Of a stretch of DNA of 64,000 bases, positions 36,186-44,802 are shown piece after piece; positions within the stretch are counted from its first letter, which is position 1, and each line of letters opens with the position of its first letter. The notes beneath the pieces are model-generated. The model searched no databases and was not told the DNA's origin. It saw nothing but the letters and a program-made list of their open reading frames with translations. This DNA is from Crocinitomicaceae bacterium (lineage in GTDB: Bacteria > Bacteroidota > Bacteroidia > Flavobacteriales_D > Crocinitomicaceae): positions 62,001 through 126,000 of the forward strand of contig JADJEU010000007.1 in NCBI GenBank assembly GCA_016709005.1. Reading direction: 5' to 3'. Position numbers and translations under genes: made by a program.

Positions 36186-37307
36186 TTCGTTTTCATAGAT
36201 ATACTCTCCTATGTTCTTGTTCTGCTCTGTAAATAGTTTTCTTGAGTCAGAAATAAATAATTTCATTTGATCATAACTTGTTGTTCCGTCAAAGAAGCTC
36301 GGATTGTTTTCATACTTCGCCGCAGGGAGAACATAATATTTCTTTAAACCGTTCTCAAGAGGTGTGTAAACCCAGGTCAGAATGTGTCCTGCGTCTGCAA
36401 TAAATGTTTTTCCGTTTTCTTTTTTAAGTGTTAATTTGATCATTGCGCCACCGTCTTTTTTGCGATCACGTTGATTAGACACAAAGTTTCCAAGTGAATA
36501 AACAATGAGGTTTTCTTTACCTGACGCGTCTATATTTTTTTCCCAAACCATTTTTTGTAATACATGCGGGTGAGCGCCGATAATAATGTCTGCACCTTGC
36601 TCAAAAATGAATTGACCCATATTTATTTGCCAGGTGCCGGCATTGGATTGATATTCATCACCCCAATGAGTTACCACTATTATTTTATCTACATTTTTTG
36701 TTTTTGCTAAGGCAATGTCTTTGGCTATAATGTCTTTATCAATGAGATTTACTATAGTTGGCGCTGGAAAAGGAATGCCGTTGGTTCCATAGGTATAGTT
36801 AAGAATTGCAAGCCTGAAGCAGTCGTGTTCAATGATCAACGGATTATTGCTTTTTCGATCTGTAGAGTCTTTAAAGGTGCCTGTGTGTAAAATGCGCAAC
36901 GAGTCTAAAACTTCGATCGTACTGGTAATGCCGGCCCCACCTCTGTCACAACTGTGATTGTTTGATGTTACTAAAATATCCACTCCTGCGTTTTTGCAGC
37001 CAACCGCTAATTCATCTGGTGAACTGAATTGAGGATAACCTGTGAACGGAGGTCCAGCCAGAGTCACTTCCAGATTGGCAATCGTATAATCTGCATCAGA
37101 CATTTCAGATGAGATGTATTTGAAACAATTCGTGTAGTCGTAAGTGTTTGTAGTTTTGTCAAAGGCAGAGGTAATTTGAGGTCCATGACCCATGACGTCA
37201 CCAATAAAAAGCAGACTGATTTCTCCGCTGGCTGTGTCTTTGTTGGTCTGCGCATGAAGCGTATTCAACCCAAGGGCAACAAGAAGTGTGGAGATTATAA
37301 AACGCAT
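36165..37307 (-). CDS. CapA-family (PGA_cap) metallophosphatase-like protein
   Basis: 380 residues. The signal peptide MRFIISTLLVALGLNTLHA is followed by the CapA fold: SLLFIGDVMGHGPQ near residue 33, DYTIANLEVTLAGPP near 75, TSNNHSCDRGGAG near 115, VVTHWGDEYQ near 215, and GAHPHVLQKM near 245 supply the Asp/His/Asn metal ligands of calcineurin-like phosphatases. CapA proteins take part in poly-gamma-glutamate capsule synthesis in Gram-positives, but many homologues outside capsule clusters have unknown roles, and no capB or capC lies here. The last codons form part of the terminator hairpin. It is probably periplasmic. Confidence 0.85.
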   Translation of the reverse strand: MRFIISTLLVALGLNTLHAQTNKDTASGEISLLFIGDVMGHGPQITSAFDKTTNTYDYTNCFKYISSEMSDADYTIANLEVTLAGPPFTGYPQFSSPDELAVGCKNAGVDILVTSNNHSCDRGGAGITSTIEVLDSLRILHTGTFKDSTDRKSNNPLIIEHDCFRLAILNYTYGTNGIPFPAPTIVNLIDKDIIAKDIALAKTKNVDKIIVVTHWGDEYQSNAGTWQINMGQFIFEQGADIIIGAHPHVLQKMVWEKNIDASGKENLIVYSLGNFVSNQRDRKKDGGAMIKLTLKKENGKTFIADAGHILTWVYTPLENGLKKYYVLPAAKYENNPSFFDGTTSYDQMKLFISDSRKLFTEQNKNIGEYIYENEKWVLKY

Positions 37308-37361
37308 AGATTATCAGATTTGTCTGAAAGTCTACGAAAACGATGCCAAATAGTTTGAAGA

Positions 37362-37607
37362 TTATGCTGAAACAGGTTTTTTCAACAAGAGATAATAGGC
37401 ATGAATCAATAATATACAAGCGTTGGTAATAACGATTGGCCAGGATATAGCCAACATAATTCCATAGGCAACAAAGAGCGCACAGCCAATTGAATTAATA
37501 ATTCGAAGCCTGATAATGTTGCGATTCAGGAAGGAGATCAGAACAAATGCCGATGCCAAATAACCTGTAAGTTCTGTTAGTGTCATGCCCAGAAAAGTAG
37601 TTTCCAT
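37362..37607 (-). CDS. Small membrane protein, YgjV-like
   Basis: 81 residues with about three hydrophobic spans (LTGYLASAFVLISFL, IINSIGCALFVAYGIMLAI, PIVITNACILLIHAYYLLL). The pattern, including SFLNRNIIRLRIINSIGC, resembles the small YgjV/Imp inner-membrane family. Function is unknown. It lies 54 bases upstream of the CapA-like gene on the same strand and may be co-transcribed. Confidence 0.65.
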   Translation of the reverse strand: METTFLGMTLTELTGYLASAFVLISFLNRNIIRLRIINSIGCALFVAYGIMLAISWPIVITNACILLIHAYYLLLKKPVSA

Positions 37608-37711
37608 ATGAAATCAAAAGTAAGGAATATCAAAGCTCTAACGAATAATAAGTTGATTAGCCCATTGAATAAATCTTGCAAAAGCAGTTACTGATGTTGC
37701 TTTGATTCGTT

Positions 37712-37719
37712 TACATTTG
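37712..37719 (+). promoter_or_regulatory. -7 box before the CotH-like gene
   Basis: TACATTTG matches TAnnTTTG, 13 bases before the TTG start codon. It supports the unusual TTG start, since no ATG exists near by. Confidence 0.45.
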
Positions 37720-37732
37720 GCAACAGAATAAC

Positions 37733-40066
37733 TTGAGATTGAAAAAACTGCTGGTCATATTATTGTTGTATTGTTCCAACTTGATTGGTCAAACGGGCGC
37801 ATTGGTATTTGAGCCGGCCGGCGGCATATATGACAAAACCATTCAAGTTGTTTTGAAGTCAGACCTAGCGAACGCCAGAATTTTTTACACGCTGGATGGT
37901 TCTGAACCAACATCTGGATCCGCAAAATATATTAAACCTATTTCTGTAAGCCAGGTTGCTGTCATTCGTGCAGTCGCCTATGGAGATAACGGAAAATCTA
38001 CAGTATTGACAAGTTCGTATTTCTGTGATCGCTCATACTCGTTGCCAATTGTTTCTATTTCTACGGATCCCGCAAACTTGTGGGATTTTGCTTCTGGTAT
38101 TTATGTAAAAGGGTGTTGTGCAGATACTGTACCTCCTTATTTGGGCGCAAATTTTTGGTATGATTGGGAACGAAGAGCCAATGTAGAAATGTATGAGCCT
38201 ACTGGTGAATGCGCATTTAATCAACTTGCAGGAATTGGCATTTTTGGTGGCTTCAGCAAAGGCCTTCCGCAAAAATCACTTTATGTTGTTGCGCGTGAAA
38301 AATATGGTAAAAATAAATTTGAGTACCCGATTTTTCCAGCGCGAAAAATGGACAGTTATAAGTCATTTATTTTGAGAAATGCCGGGGGTGATTTTGGTAA
38401 GACACATTTCCGTGATGCATTTATGACTCAGCTTGCAAAGCCTACAGGTATAGCTATTCAAGAGTATCGTCCAGCAATCGTTTTTCTGAATGGACAGTAT
38501 TGGGGAATTCAAAATCTGCGTGAAAAAATCAACGAACATTATTTGGAAGATAATTTTGATGTAGACAAAGACAGTGTTGATTTGATGGAACATCGTGATG
38601 GTGCCAAACATGGAACATCCAAACAATATAAATATCTCCTGAATTATTTGGCGACTAAAGACCTTACAGATGACGCCGTGATTGATGAGCTCAGGAAGTT
38701 CATGGATACTGAAAACTACATGACGTATAACATTGCTGAAATTTATTCAGACAATAGAGATGCTGGTGGAAACATCAGATACTTTAAAGCAACAACTGAT
38801 TCATCAAAATGGCGTTGGATTTTTTATGATACAGAGATGGGTCTGGGCAATAACAATCCAAATGGCTATAAGAATAATACACTCAAAAAATTTACTTCTG
38901 TGAACAATGAAATTTGGCCTGACCCACCTTGGTCAACCTTCATCATTCGCAGCTTACTTTCAAATAAAAAACTAGAAATAGATTATATCAATTTGTGGGC
39001 TGATCAATTGAATACAGTTTATCATCAGGACACAGCCGTTAGACTGATGAATAAGATTGCAGATGGTATTCGTGAAGAAATCCCATATCATCAAAAAAGA
39101 TGGGGAACAACCATGAAAGCCTGGGAAGAAAACGTGGCTGTGGTGAAGACTTTTGTAAGTAGAAGGCCGTTTTATTTGCGTCAGTTTATCATGGAAAAAT
39201 TTGCGCTGACAGATACGGCTTATGTGCACGTTGCCTATTCTGGCGACACGCAAGGTGATGTTACACTAAACAGTTTGAAAATCAAGCGCGATTTCAAAGG
39301 GGTTTACTTTAAGAATGTACCTATTACAATCAAAGCAGAACCAAAACATGATTATGAATTTGTGGGCTGGAAAGGTAGAAATGATCGCACACCCGAGCTC
39401 ACTATTTTATTGACCGAGGACATCGATTTGGTTCCTGTTTTTCAACCTAAAAAGCGCAGTGTTTTTGCAGATAGCATTTTGTTTAATGAAATTTGTTTTT
39501 ATCAGCAAGAGTCTGATTCATCCGGTGATTGGGTTGAATTGTATAATCATTCACAAGCAGACATAGATTTAAGCGGCTGGGTATTCACAGAGTCGTCTTA
39601 TAAAAAAGGTTTTGTCATTCCAAACGGAACTGTCATTCCAAAAAACGGTTTCATTGTTCTTGCTGAATGTCCAGATCTGATTACAGGTTCAAAATGTCCT
39701 GTTATTGGTGGCTTTGATTTTGGACTTTCTAAAAAAGGTGAGCAGCTAAAACTTTATGATGCCACGGGCTTAATGGTGGATTCATTGACTTATCAAAAAC
39801 ATGATAAAGAAAAATTTGGAGAAGCGAATTATTCACTGAGCCTTGTCAATCCCGACTCTTCTCGTTTTAGTAAAACGGCTTGGGTCAATGAGGTTCCAAA
39901 TCCTGGTGAGCGCAGCATGGCCTTCAGAAATTATCTCCAATACGAAGAGGACAAAGCATACTGGACGAAGGTTTTGTTTATCGGTGGCGGTGGGTTTTTT
40001 TTTATGTTGGCCGTTGGTCTCTGGTACTTCCGGTCCTTTAAAAACAAACGCCAGTCAAGGGATTAA
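37733..40066 (+). CDS. CotH-like surface protein with chitobiase C, lamin-tail domain and C-terminal membrane anchor
   Basis: 777 residues from a TTG start, with signal peptide MRLKKLLVILLLYCSNLIGQ. A chitobiase/hexosaminidase C-terminal-type domain lies at about 25-90 (FYTLDGSEPTSGSAKY). A CotH kinase-like domain at about 105-480 has GGDFGKTHFRDAFMTQLAKP, VFLNGQYWGIQNLREKINEH and FYDTEMGLG. A bacterial-repeat domain follows near 520-570 (YEFVGWKGRND), then a lamin-tail domain near 585-710 (LFNEICFYQQE, DWVELYNHSQADIDLSGW). Instead of a T9SS sorting domain the protein ends in a span (VLFIGGGGFFFMLAVGLWYF) and a basic tail. CotH proteins are atypical kinases that modify spore or surface proteins. 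Activity here is inferred from the family. Confidence 0.85.
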   Translation: MRLKKLLVILLLYCSNLIGQTGALVFEPAGGIYDKTIQVVLKSDLANARIFYTLDGSEPTSGSAKYIKPISVSQVAVIRAVAYGDNGKSTVLTSSYFCDRSYSLPIVSISTDPANLWDFASGIYVKGCCADTVPPYLGANFWYDWERRANVEMYEPTGECAFNQLAGIGIFGGFSKGLPQKSLYVVAREKYGKNKFEYPIFPARKMDSYKSFILRNAGGDFGKTHFRDAFMTQLAKPTGIAIQEYRPAIVFLNGQYWGIQNLREKINEHYLEDNFDVDKDSVDLMEHRDGAKHGTSKQYKYLLNYLATKDLTDDAVIDELRKFMDTENYMTYNIAEIYSDNRDAGGNIRYFKATTDSSKWRWIFYDTEMGLGNNNPNGYKNNTLKKFTSVNNEIWPDPPWSTFIIRSLLSNKKLEIDYINLWADQLNTVYHQDTAVRLMNKIADGIREEIPYHQKRWGTTMKAWEENVAVVKTFVSRRPFYLRQFIMEKFALTDTAYVHVAYSGDTQGDVTLNSLKIKRDFKGVYFKNVPITIKAEPKHDYEFVGWKGRNDRTPELTILLTEDIDLVPVFQPKKRSVFADSILFNEICFYQQESDSSGDWVELYNHSQADIDLSGWVFTESSYKKGFVIPNGTVIPKNGFIVLAECPDLITGSKCPVIGGFDFGLSKKGEQLKLYDATGLMVDSLTYQKHDKEKFGEANYSLSLVNPDSSRFSKTAWVNEVPNPGERSMAFRNYLQYEEDKAYWTKVLFIGGGGFFFMLAVGLWYFRSFKNKRQSRD

Positions 40067-40160
40067 TTGATTGGTTAATGTTTGGCTCAGGGTAAAAATT
40101 GTCTGTTTAACCAACTTTTCAATATTAAACACGTATATTAGCTTAGTCTTACTCGATTAA

Positions 40161-41180
40161 ATGGTCCGTTTAAGTTTCAGATTTTTATTTTTTGTTCTGT
40201 TGTTTTGTGCAAACAAATCAATGGCGACATCTATTACCGCAACTCAAAACGGCAATTGGAATCAGACAGATACTTGGGGCGGTATGGCAGTTCCAGACGG
40301 TACCCCTTGTTATGATACGATTATTATTCCTCCTGGAATTACCGTAACCATTACCGTAACAGTAAATTTGAATGGTTGCCCACCCGTTGCTGTGATTGTT
40401 TCAGGTGCTTTAAACTTTCAGACCGGAAAAAAATTAGACCTATCAGTGGGCTCTTATGTTTACTTATCTCCCGGAACTCCTGGCGGACAGTTGCAGTCTG
40501 GTGGCGGTGGAGGCAGTTCGAATTTGATTACTATCGGAGGAACGGCATATTGGTCGGCGGGTTGTACAGGAAGCCCTCCCCCTGATTGTGGAACGATGAC
40601 TGGTCCCGACATTTTATGCGCAAGCTGCGCGTTACCAATTGAACTCATAAATTTTAATGCAAACTTATCTGCAGGAGTGGTTTATTTGAACTGGCAAACA
40701 GCTTCTGAAGTAGGTAATGATTATTTCTGGGTGCAGAGAAGCGCAGATGGATTGGTCTGGGAAAATGTTTTATGGATAGATGGTGCCGGAAACAGCACCT
40801 CCCTAATTTCGTATGCAACTGAGGATCGTTCACCCTTGCTTGGTCTTTCTTACTATAGATTGAAGCAGGTTGATGAAAATGGCGCGCATTCGTATTCACC
40901 AACAAAGGTTATTTCCAACGGACAGTTTTATTCAGATCAACAGCTGCTGATATTGCCAATCTCATCGGAAACACAGCACAATGTGGTCATTTATTTTGCA
41001 GAGCCAATAGATGGCGAAGTAGAAATAAATATAATCGGTATTTCAGGCGCAGTCCTTTATTCTCAGCAAATTATTCTGGACGATGAAAAGTGGGTAGTAA
41101 TTAATATGGACAAGCCCGTAGCTTCAGGGGTCTATATTGTCAAAGCAAACTATCTCATCGAGAAGGTTTTCTTTCAATAG
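40161..41180 (+). CDS. T9SS-sorted secreted protein
   Basis: 339 residues. The signal peptide is MVRLSFRFLFFVLLFCANKSMA. Residues 25-110 (NGNWNQTDTWGGMAVPDG, TVNLNGCPPVAVIVSGALNF) resemble the beta-helical G8-like start seen in many Bacteroidota surface proteins. A glycine-rich segment follows (LQSGGGGGSSN). From about 165 (ALPIELINFNANLSAGVVYL) comes the segment that often precedes type A sorting domains, with VNLNWQT-like and YYRLKQVDENG signatures. The sorting domain ends in ASGVYIVKANYLIEKVFFQ. It is a likely surface or released protein of unknown role. Confidence 0.8.
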   Translation: MVRLSFRFLFFVLLFCANKSMATSITATQNGNWNQTDTWGGMAVPDGTPCYDTIIIPPGITVTITVTVNLNGCPPVAVIVSGALNFQTGKKLDLSVGSYVYLSPGTPGGQLQSGGGGGSSNLITIGGTAYWSAGCTGSPPPDCGTMTGPDILCASCALPIELINFNANLSAGVVYLNWQTASEVGNDYFWVQRSADGLVWENVLWIDGAGNSTSLISYATEDRSPLLGLSYYRLKQVDENGAHSYSPTKVISNGQFYSDQQLLILPISSETQHNVVIYFAEPIDGEVEINIIGISGAVLYSQQIILDDEKWVVINMDKPVASGVYIVKANYLIEKVFFQ

Positions 41181-41204
41181 ACCAGCTTAGAATCTAACAC
41201 CCTG

Positions 41205-41234
41205 TTGGACACATTGTTTTTTTACCTAACTTTC
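41205..41234 (+). promoter_or_regulatory. Candidate promoter of lemA-htpX pair
   Basis: TTGG at 41205-41208 and TAACTTTC at 41227-41234 resemble the -33 and -7 elements, with one mismatch in the -7 box and spacing of 22, at the upper end of the usual range. Confidence 0.4.
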
Positions 41235-41260
41235 GCTTTCAAAATTAAAACAAACAGAGT

Positions 41261-41827
41261 ATGAGTATTGGATTATGGGTAGCCATTGGCGTTGTTGTTC
41301 TACTAATTATTATGGTTATTTCAATGTACAACGGCCTCGTTGGACTTCGAAACAATCGTGAAAACGCATTTGCTGACATTGATGTTCAGCTGAAACAAAG
41401 ACATGATTTAATTCCTCAATTAGTTGCAACTGTAAAAGGGTATGCTGATCAGGAAAAAAACGTATTAACAGCAGTAACACAGGCTCGCGCTCGCGCTATG
41501 TCTGCGGGAACTGTGAATGATAAGATTGCGGCTGAAGTTGCACTTTCTGGTGCTATGTCTCAATTCTCTATGCAAATGGAAGCATATCCAGATTTGAAAT
41601 CGAATCAAAACTTTATGCAATTGCAACAAGAAATGTCAGATATTGAAAACAAACTGGCTGCAGTTCGTCGCTTCTTCAATTCGGCTACAAAAGAATTAAA
41701 CAACAAGGTTCAGAAATTCCCAAGTAACATCATTGCAGGAATGTTCAAATTTGGTCAAGAGCCTTATTTTGATTTAGGTGTTGTTCAACGTGAAGAGCTT
41801 GATAAAGCTCCTGAAATTAAATTTTAA
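41261..41827 (+). CDS. lemA: LemA family protein
   Basis: 188 residues. The N-terminal span (LWVAIGVVVLLIIMVISMYN) is followed by the LemA core YNGLVGLRNNRENAFADIDV, then QLKQRHDLIPQLVATVKGYA and a long helical bundle ending in FKFGQEPYFDL. LemA proteins have a short outside segment and a helical cytoplasmic or periplasmic body of unclear function, and are often linked to M48 proteases. That is the case here: the protease gene starts five bases after the stop, so the two probably form an operon and a complex. Confidence 0.93.
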   Translation: MSIGLWVAIGVVVLLIIMVISMYNGLVGLRNNRENAFADIDVQLKQRHDLIPQLVATVKGYADQEKNVLTAVTQARARAMSAGTVNDKIAAEVALSGAMSQFSMQMEAYPDLKSNQNFMQLQQEMSDIENKLAAVRRFFNSATKELNNKVQKFPSNIIAGMFKFGQEPYFDLGVVQREELDKAPEIKF

Positions 41828-41832
41828 TTCCC

Positions 41833-42759
41833 GTGGCTTACGTAGGTCTCTACAGCCAGATCAGAAGCAATAATTTTAAATCAATGCTTCTGCTTCTTGG
41901 ATTTCCATCCGTGATTATCGGTGGAGTTTGGCTGGTGTTATTTATTCTGGGTGAGTTTCGTTGGGAACCTTATCAGCAAGAGCAATTTTTACAGATACTT
42001 CCGATTGTTTTGGGGGCAGTAGCAGTGTGGTTTTTAATTGCGTACTTCTTCAATTCAAAAATGATTGAGTTTGCAACAAAATCGCATACACTTGATCGTA
42101 AAAACAACATGCGGGTTTATAACCTTGTAGAAAATCTGTGCATGTCTCAAGGCAGAAAAATGCCAAAGATTCACATCATTGAGTCAGACGCGCTGAACGC
42201 ATTTGCAAGTGGATTGAGTGAGAAAACATATACAATTACATTGACAAGAGGTATCATTGAAAAACTGAATGATGCAGAACTGGAAGGTGTTATTGCGCAT
42301 GAGTTGGCTCACATCATTAACAAGGATGTAAGACTTTTGATTGTGTCTATCATCTTTGTCGGAATTCTTGGTTTTTTGGTTCAGGTACTTTTCAGATCCC
42401 TTATTTACGGTGGTCGCGGAAGTAGTGACAGAAAGAAAGACGGAAGGGTAATTGCAGTGATTTTGGTGGTAAGTGCGTTGGCTTATTTGTTAACAATACT
42501 TTTCAGGTTTGCATTATCACGTAAGCGTGAGTTTATGGCAGATGCGGCGGCTGCAGAAATGACAAAACGCCCTGATGCGTTAGCAAGTGCGCTTCGTAAA
42601 ATTTCTGGTCATTCTGAAGTAGAAGAGGTTGCAAGCGGTGATGTAAAAGGAATGTTTATTTCAAACGAACCAAAAGCAAATGCATTCTCTGCAATTACTG
42701 GTTTATTTGCAACGCATCCTCCCATTCAAAAGCGTATAGCTTTCTTAGAGCAGGTATAA
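41833..42759 (+). CDS. htpX: M48-family (HtpX-like) membrane zinc protease
   Basis: 308 residues from a GTG start. Two early spans (LLLLGFPSVIIGGVWLVLFI, LPIVLGAVAVWFLIAYFF) precede the catalytic domain. VIAHELAHIINKDV near residue 153 is the HExxH zinc and catalytic motif, and SRKREFMADAAAAEMT near 232 holds the third ligand Glu. Two further spans lie between them. HtpX-type proteases degrade misfolded membrane proteins. FATHPPIQKRIAFL at the end is typical. It follows lemA by five bases. A strong hairpin terminator follows. Confidence 0.92.
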   Translation: MAYVGLYSQIRSNNFKSMLLLLGFPSVIIGGVWLVLFILGEFRWEPYQQEQFLQILPIVLGAVAVWFLIAYFFNSKMIEFATKSHTLDRKNNMRVYNLVENLCMSQGRKMPKIHIIESDALNAFASGLSEKTYTITLTRGIIEKLNDAELEGVIAHELAHIINKDVRLLIVSIIFVGILGFLVQVLFRSLIYGGRGSSDRKKDGRVIAVILVVSALAYLLTILFRFALSRKREFMADAAAAEMTKRPDALASALRKISGHSEVEEVASGDVKGMFISNEPKANAFSAITGLFATHPPIQKRIAFLEQV

Positions 42760-42780
42760 GAGATTTAATTACAAAATTCA

Positions 42781-42831
42781 AAAGGTCAAAATTACAAACT
42801 GATAAAAGGGTTTGGAGTTTTGACCTTTTTT
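42781..42831. terminator. Bidirectional terminator
   Basis: AAAGGTCAAAA (42781-42791) and TTTTGACCTTT (42818-42828) pair perfectly over 11 bases, with T residues following on the plus strand and A residues preceding the left arm. It lies between the convergent protease and peroxidase genes. Confidence 0.8.
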
Positions 42832-42887
42832 CGTTTGGTATAGACGCACTGTGCTTGTGATTGGGAAAATTGAATTTGTAATTTCCT

Positions 42888-43988
42888 TTATCCCGGATCG
42901 GCAAATTTTGGATTGCTCACGAAACTACTGTCTGAAAGCGAAATCAGGAACATCAGCAATTTAGATTTATCTCCCGGATTCATTTGGCTTCCGCCGTTAC
43001 CAATATGCTTCATTAATGGATCAATTGTGGCTGAATTTTGCAAGCCCTGACTATAGTGATTAATCACTTGTTGTAGTGTTGTAAATCGGCCGTCATGCAT
43101 ATAAGGCGCGGTGAAAACAAGGTTGCGTAAAGTGGGTGTTTTGAATTTTCCATTGTCAAATGCATTTCCGGTAACGGCGCCTCTTCCGTTGTCGGTGAAG
43201 AAAACATCAAGGCCATTGTTGTGAAACGAATTATCGGTCCATAGCGGATTATACGAATCACCATGACAATGAAAACAATCACCTTTGGTTTCGTCCATAA
43301 AAATGGTAAATCCCTCGTAAGCTAATTGTTCATCGATTGCGTTCCAGCCACTTGAGCCAGTCATCAAATATTTATCAAAAGGCGCATTGCCTGAGATAAG
43401 GGTTCGCATGAATTGTGAGATGGCCTTACTCACTAAAACAGAATCAATAACATCTGTGCCAAAAACCTGTAAGAACAAAGCAGGATACAGGCCGTCCTGT
43501 TGCAGTTTTGCAGCAACATTAGGCCAGGTGGTATGCATTTCTATGGGATTTGTTACGGGTTGGTAGACTTGATTTTCCATTCCGATTGCCCGTCCATCCC
43601 AAAAGAACGAATTCATCCATCCCAGATTAATCAATGGCATTGAGTTTCGGTTGCCGGCAATCCCGTCAATGCCAATACTGTATGAAGTAGTATCACTGAA
43701 TGATGCTGATTGAAGATGACAACTTCCGCAAGATTGTGTGTTGTTTGCCGACAAACGTTCGTCGTAAAATAATTTTCTGCCTAGCTCAACGCCTTCATCC
43801 GTCATGGGGTTGGTATTCGGTGTTTGAATTGGAGGCAAATATTCTGAGATTATAGCTGGATAATCAAAAGAATAGGGGCTGGCACTTACAGGAGTTATTT
43901 TTGGATCTTTCCTGCAAGATGAAACAAGGATAATTACAAGTGAAAAAATCACAAAGGCAATTTTGTTGTATTTCACCATTGATGGCAT
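42888..43988 (-). CDS. Di-haem cytochrome c peroxidase family lipoprotein
   Basis: 366 residues. The N-terminus has a lipoprotein signal ending in VIILVSSCRKDP. Two CxxCH haem sites are visible: TQSCGSCHLQSASFSD near residue 88 and GDCFHCHGDSYNP near 240. The family segments FWDGRAIGMENQ, LGRKLFYDERLS and FKTPTLRNLVFTAPYMHDGR fit the CcpA/MauG group. Such enzymes reduce hydrogen peroxide with electrons from cytochrome c in the periplasm, though MauG-like members oxidise proteins instead. An ATG three codons inside (MVKYNK) is an equally good start. It is divergent from lipB. Confidence 0.9.
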   Translation of the reverse strand: MPSMVKYNKIAFVIFSLVIILVSSCRKDPKITPVSASPYSFDYPAIISEYLPPIQTPNTNPMTDEGVELGRKLFYDERLSANNTQSCGSCHLQSASFSDTTSYSIGIDGIAGNRNSMPLINLGWMNSFFWDGRAIGMENQVYQPVTNPIEMHTTWPNVAAKLQQDGLYPALFLQVFGTDVIDSVLVSKAISQFMRTLISGNAPFDKYLMTGSSGWNAIDEQLAYEGFTIFMDETKGDCFHCHGDSYNPLWTDNSFHNNGLDVFFTDNGRGAVTGNAFDNGKFKTPTLRNLVFTAPYMHDGRFTTLQQVINHYSQGLQNSATIDPLMKHIGNGGSQMNPGDKSKLLMFLISLSDSSFVSNPKFADPG

Positions 43989-44080
43989 TATCGGTTCTTA
44001 TCCTCTTCTCACAAAAATACGCAATCAATGCAAAAGAGTTGGTGATAATTGTCAGCCATTGATTGAACAGCTCAAATCAT

Positions 44081-44088
44081 TAACTTTG
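44081..44088 (+). promoter_or_regulatory. -7 box abutting the lipB start
   Basis: TAACTTTG matches TAnnTTTG and ends four bases before the lipB ATG. The expected transcription start would fall at or within a base or two of the ATG, so the mRNA may be leaderless. TTG at 44063-44065 or 44059-44061 could serve as -33 element. Confidence 0.5.
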
Positions 44089-44092
44089 CATC

Positions 44093-44785
44093 ATGCCAAA
44101 AGTAAGTTGGGAAGATATTGGACTGAAGGATTACAAAGAGGTTTGGGATTATCAGGAATCTGTTTTCAAAAAAGCCATTGACCTGAAAATTGCTAATCGT
44201 GCCACTGATTTAGAAGTTTTACCTGAAAATCATCTCATTTTCTGTCAACATCCACATGTATATACGCTCGGAAAAAGCGGGGAAGAAAATCATCTCCTAA
44301 TTAATTCTGACGAACTAACAAAACACGGTGCGGTGTTCTATAAAATAAATCGTGGTGGTGATATTACGTATCATGGTCCTGGCCAATTGGTCATGTATCC
44401 AATTCTGGATCTGGATCAGTTTTTTACAGATATTCATAAGTACATGCGTTACCTGGAAGAGGCTGTCATTCTTACCCTGAGCGAGTTTGGTATTAAAGCC
44501 GGACGCGTTGATGGCCTGACAGGTGTTTGGATTGAGGGAGGTACATCTACTGAACGTAAAATTTGTGCAATGGGCGTCAAGAGTTCGCGCTGGGTAACTA
44601 TGCACGGTATCGCTCTGAATGTAAATCCAGATCTCTCCTACTTCAATCACATTGTTCCTTGTGGAATTGTGGATAAAAGTGTGACTTCCATGCAGCAAGA
44701 GTTGGGCAAAGAGATTTCCATTGATCAGGTCAGAGAATCTTTGCGCATCAACATGGCCAATATTTTTGATTACGATTATATTTAA
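44093..44785 (+). CDS. lipB: Octanoyl-[acyl carrier protein]:protein octanoyltransferase
   Basis: 230 residues. LipB moves octanoate from ACP to lipoyl domains, the first step of protein lipoylation. Signatures are QHPHVYTLGKSGEENHLL near residue 62, NRGGDITYHGPGQLVMYPIL near 85 and CAMGVKSSRWVTMHGIALNV near 158. The catalytic Cys lies in NHIVPCGIVDKSVTS near 190, and the conserved Lys in GVKSS. lipA is not in the window. No alternative start exists close by, which supports the leaderless reading of its promoter. Confidence 0.95.
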   Translation: MPKVSWEDIGLKDYKEVWDYQESVFKKAIDLKIANRATDLEVLPENHLIFCQHPHVYTLGKSGEENHLLINSDELTKHGAVFYKINRGGDITYHGPGQLVMYPILDLDQFFTDIHKYMRYLEEAVILTLSEFGIKAGRVDGLTGVWIEGGTSTERKICAMGVKSSRWVTMHGIALNVNPDLSYFNHIVPCGIVDKSVTSMQQELGKEISIDQVRESLRINMANIFDYDYI

Positions 44786-44802
44786 GCAACAAAATCAACC
44801 TC

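Noticed and set aside
36165..37307. Poly-gamma-glutamate capsule locus
   Set aside because: Only a CapA-like gene is present; capB and capC are absent, so no capsule claim is made.
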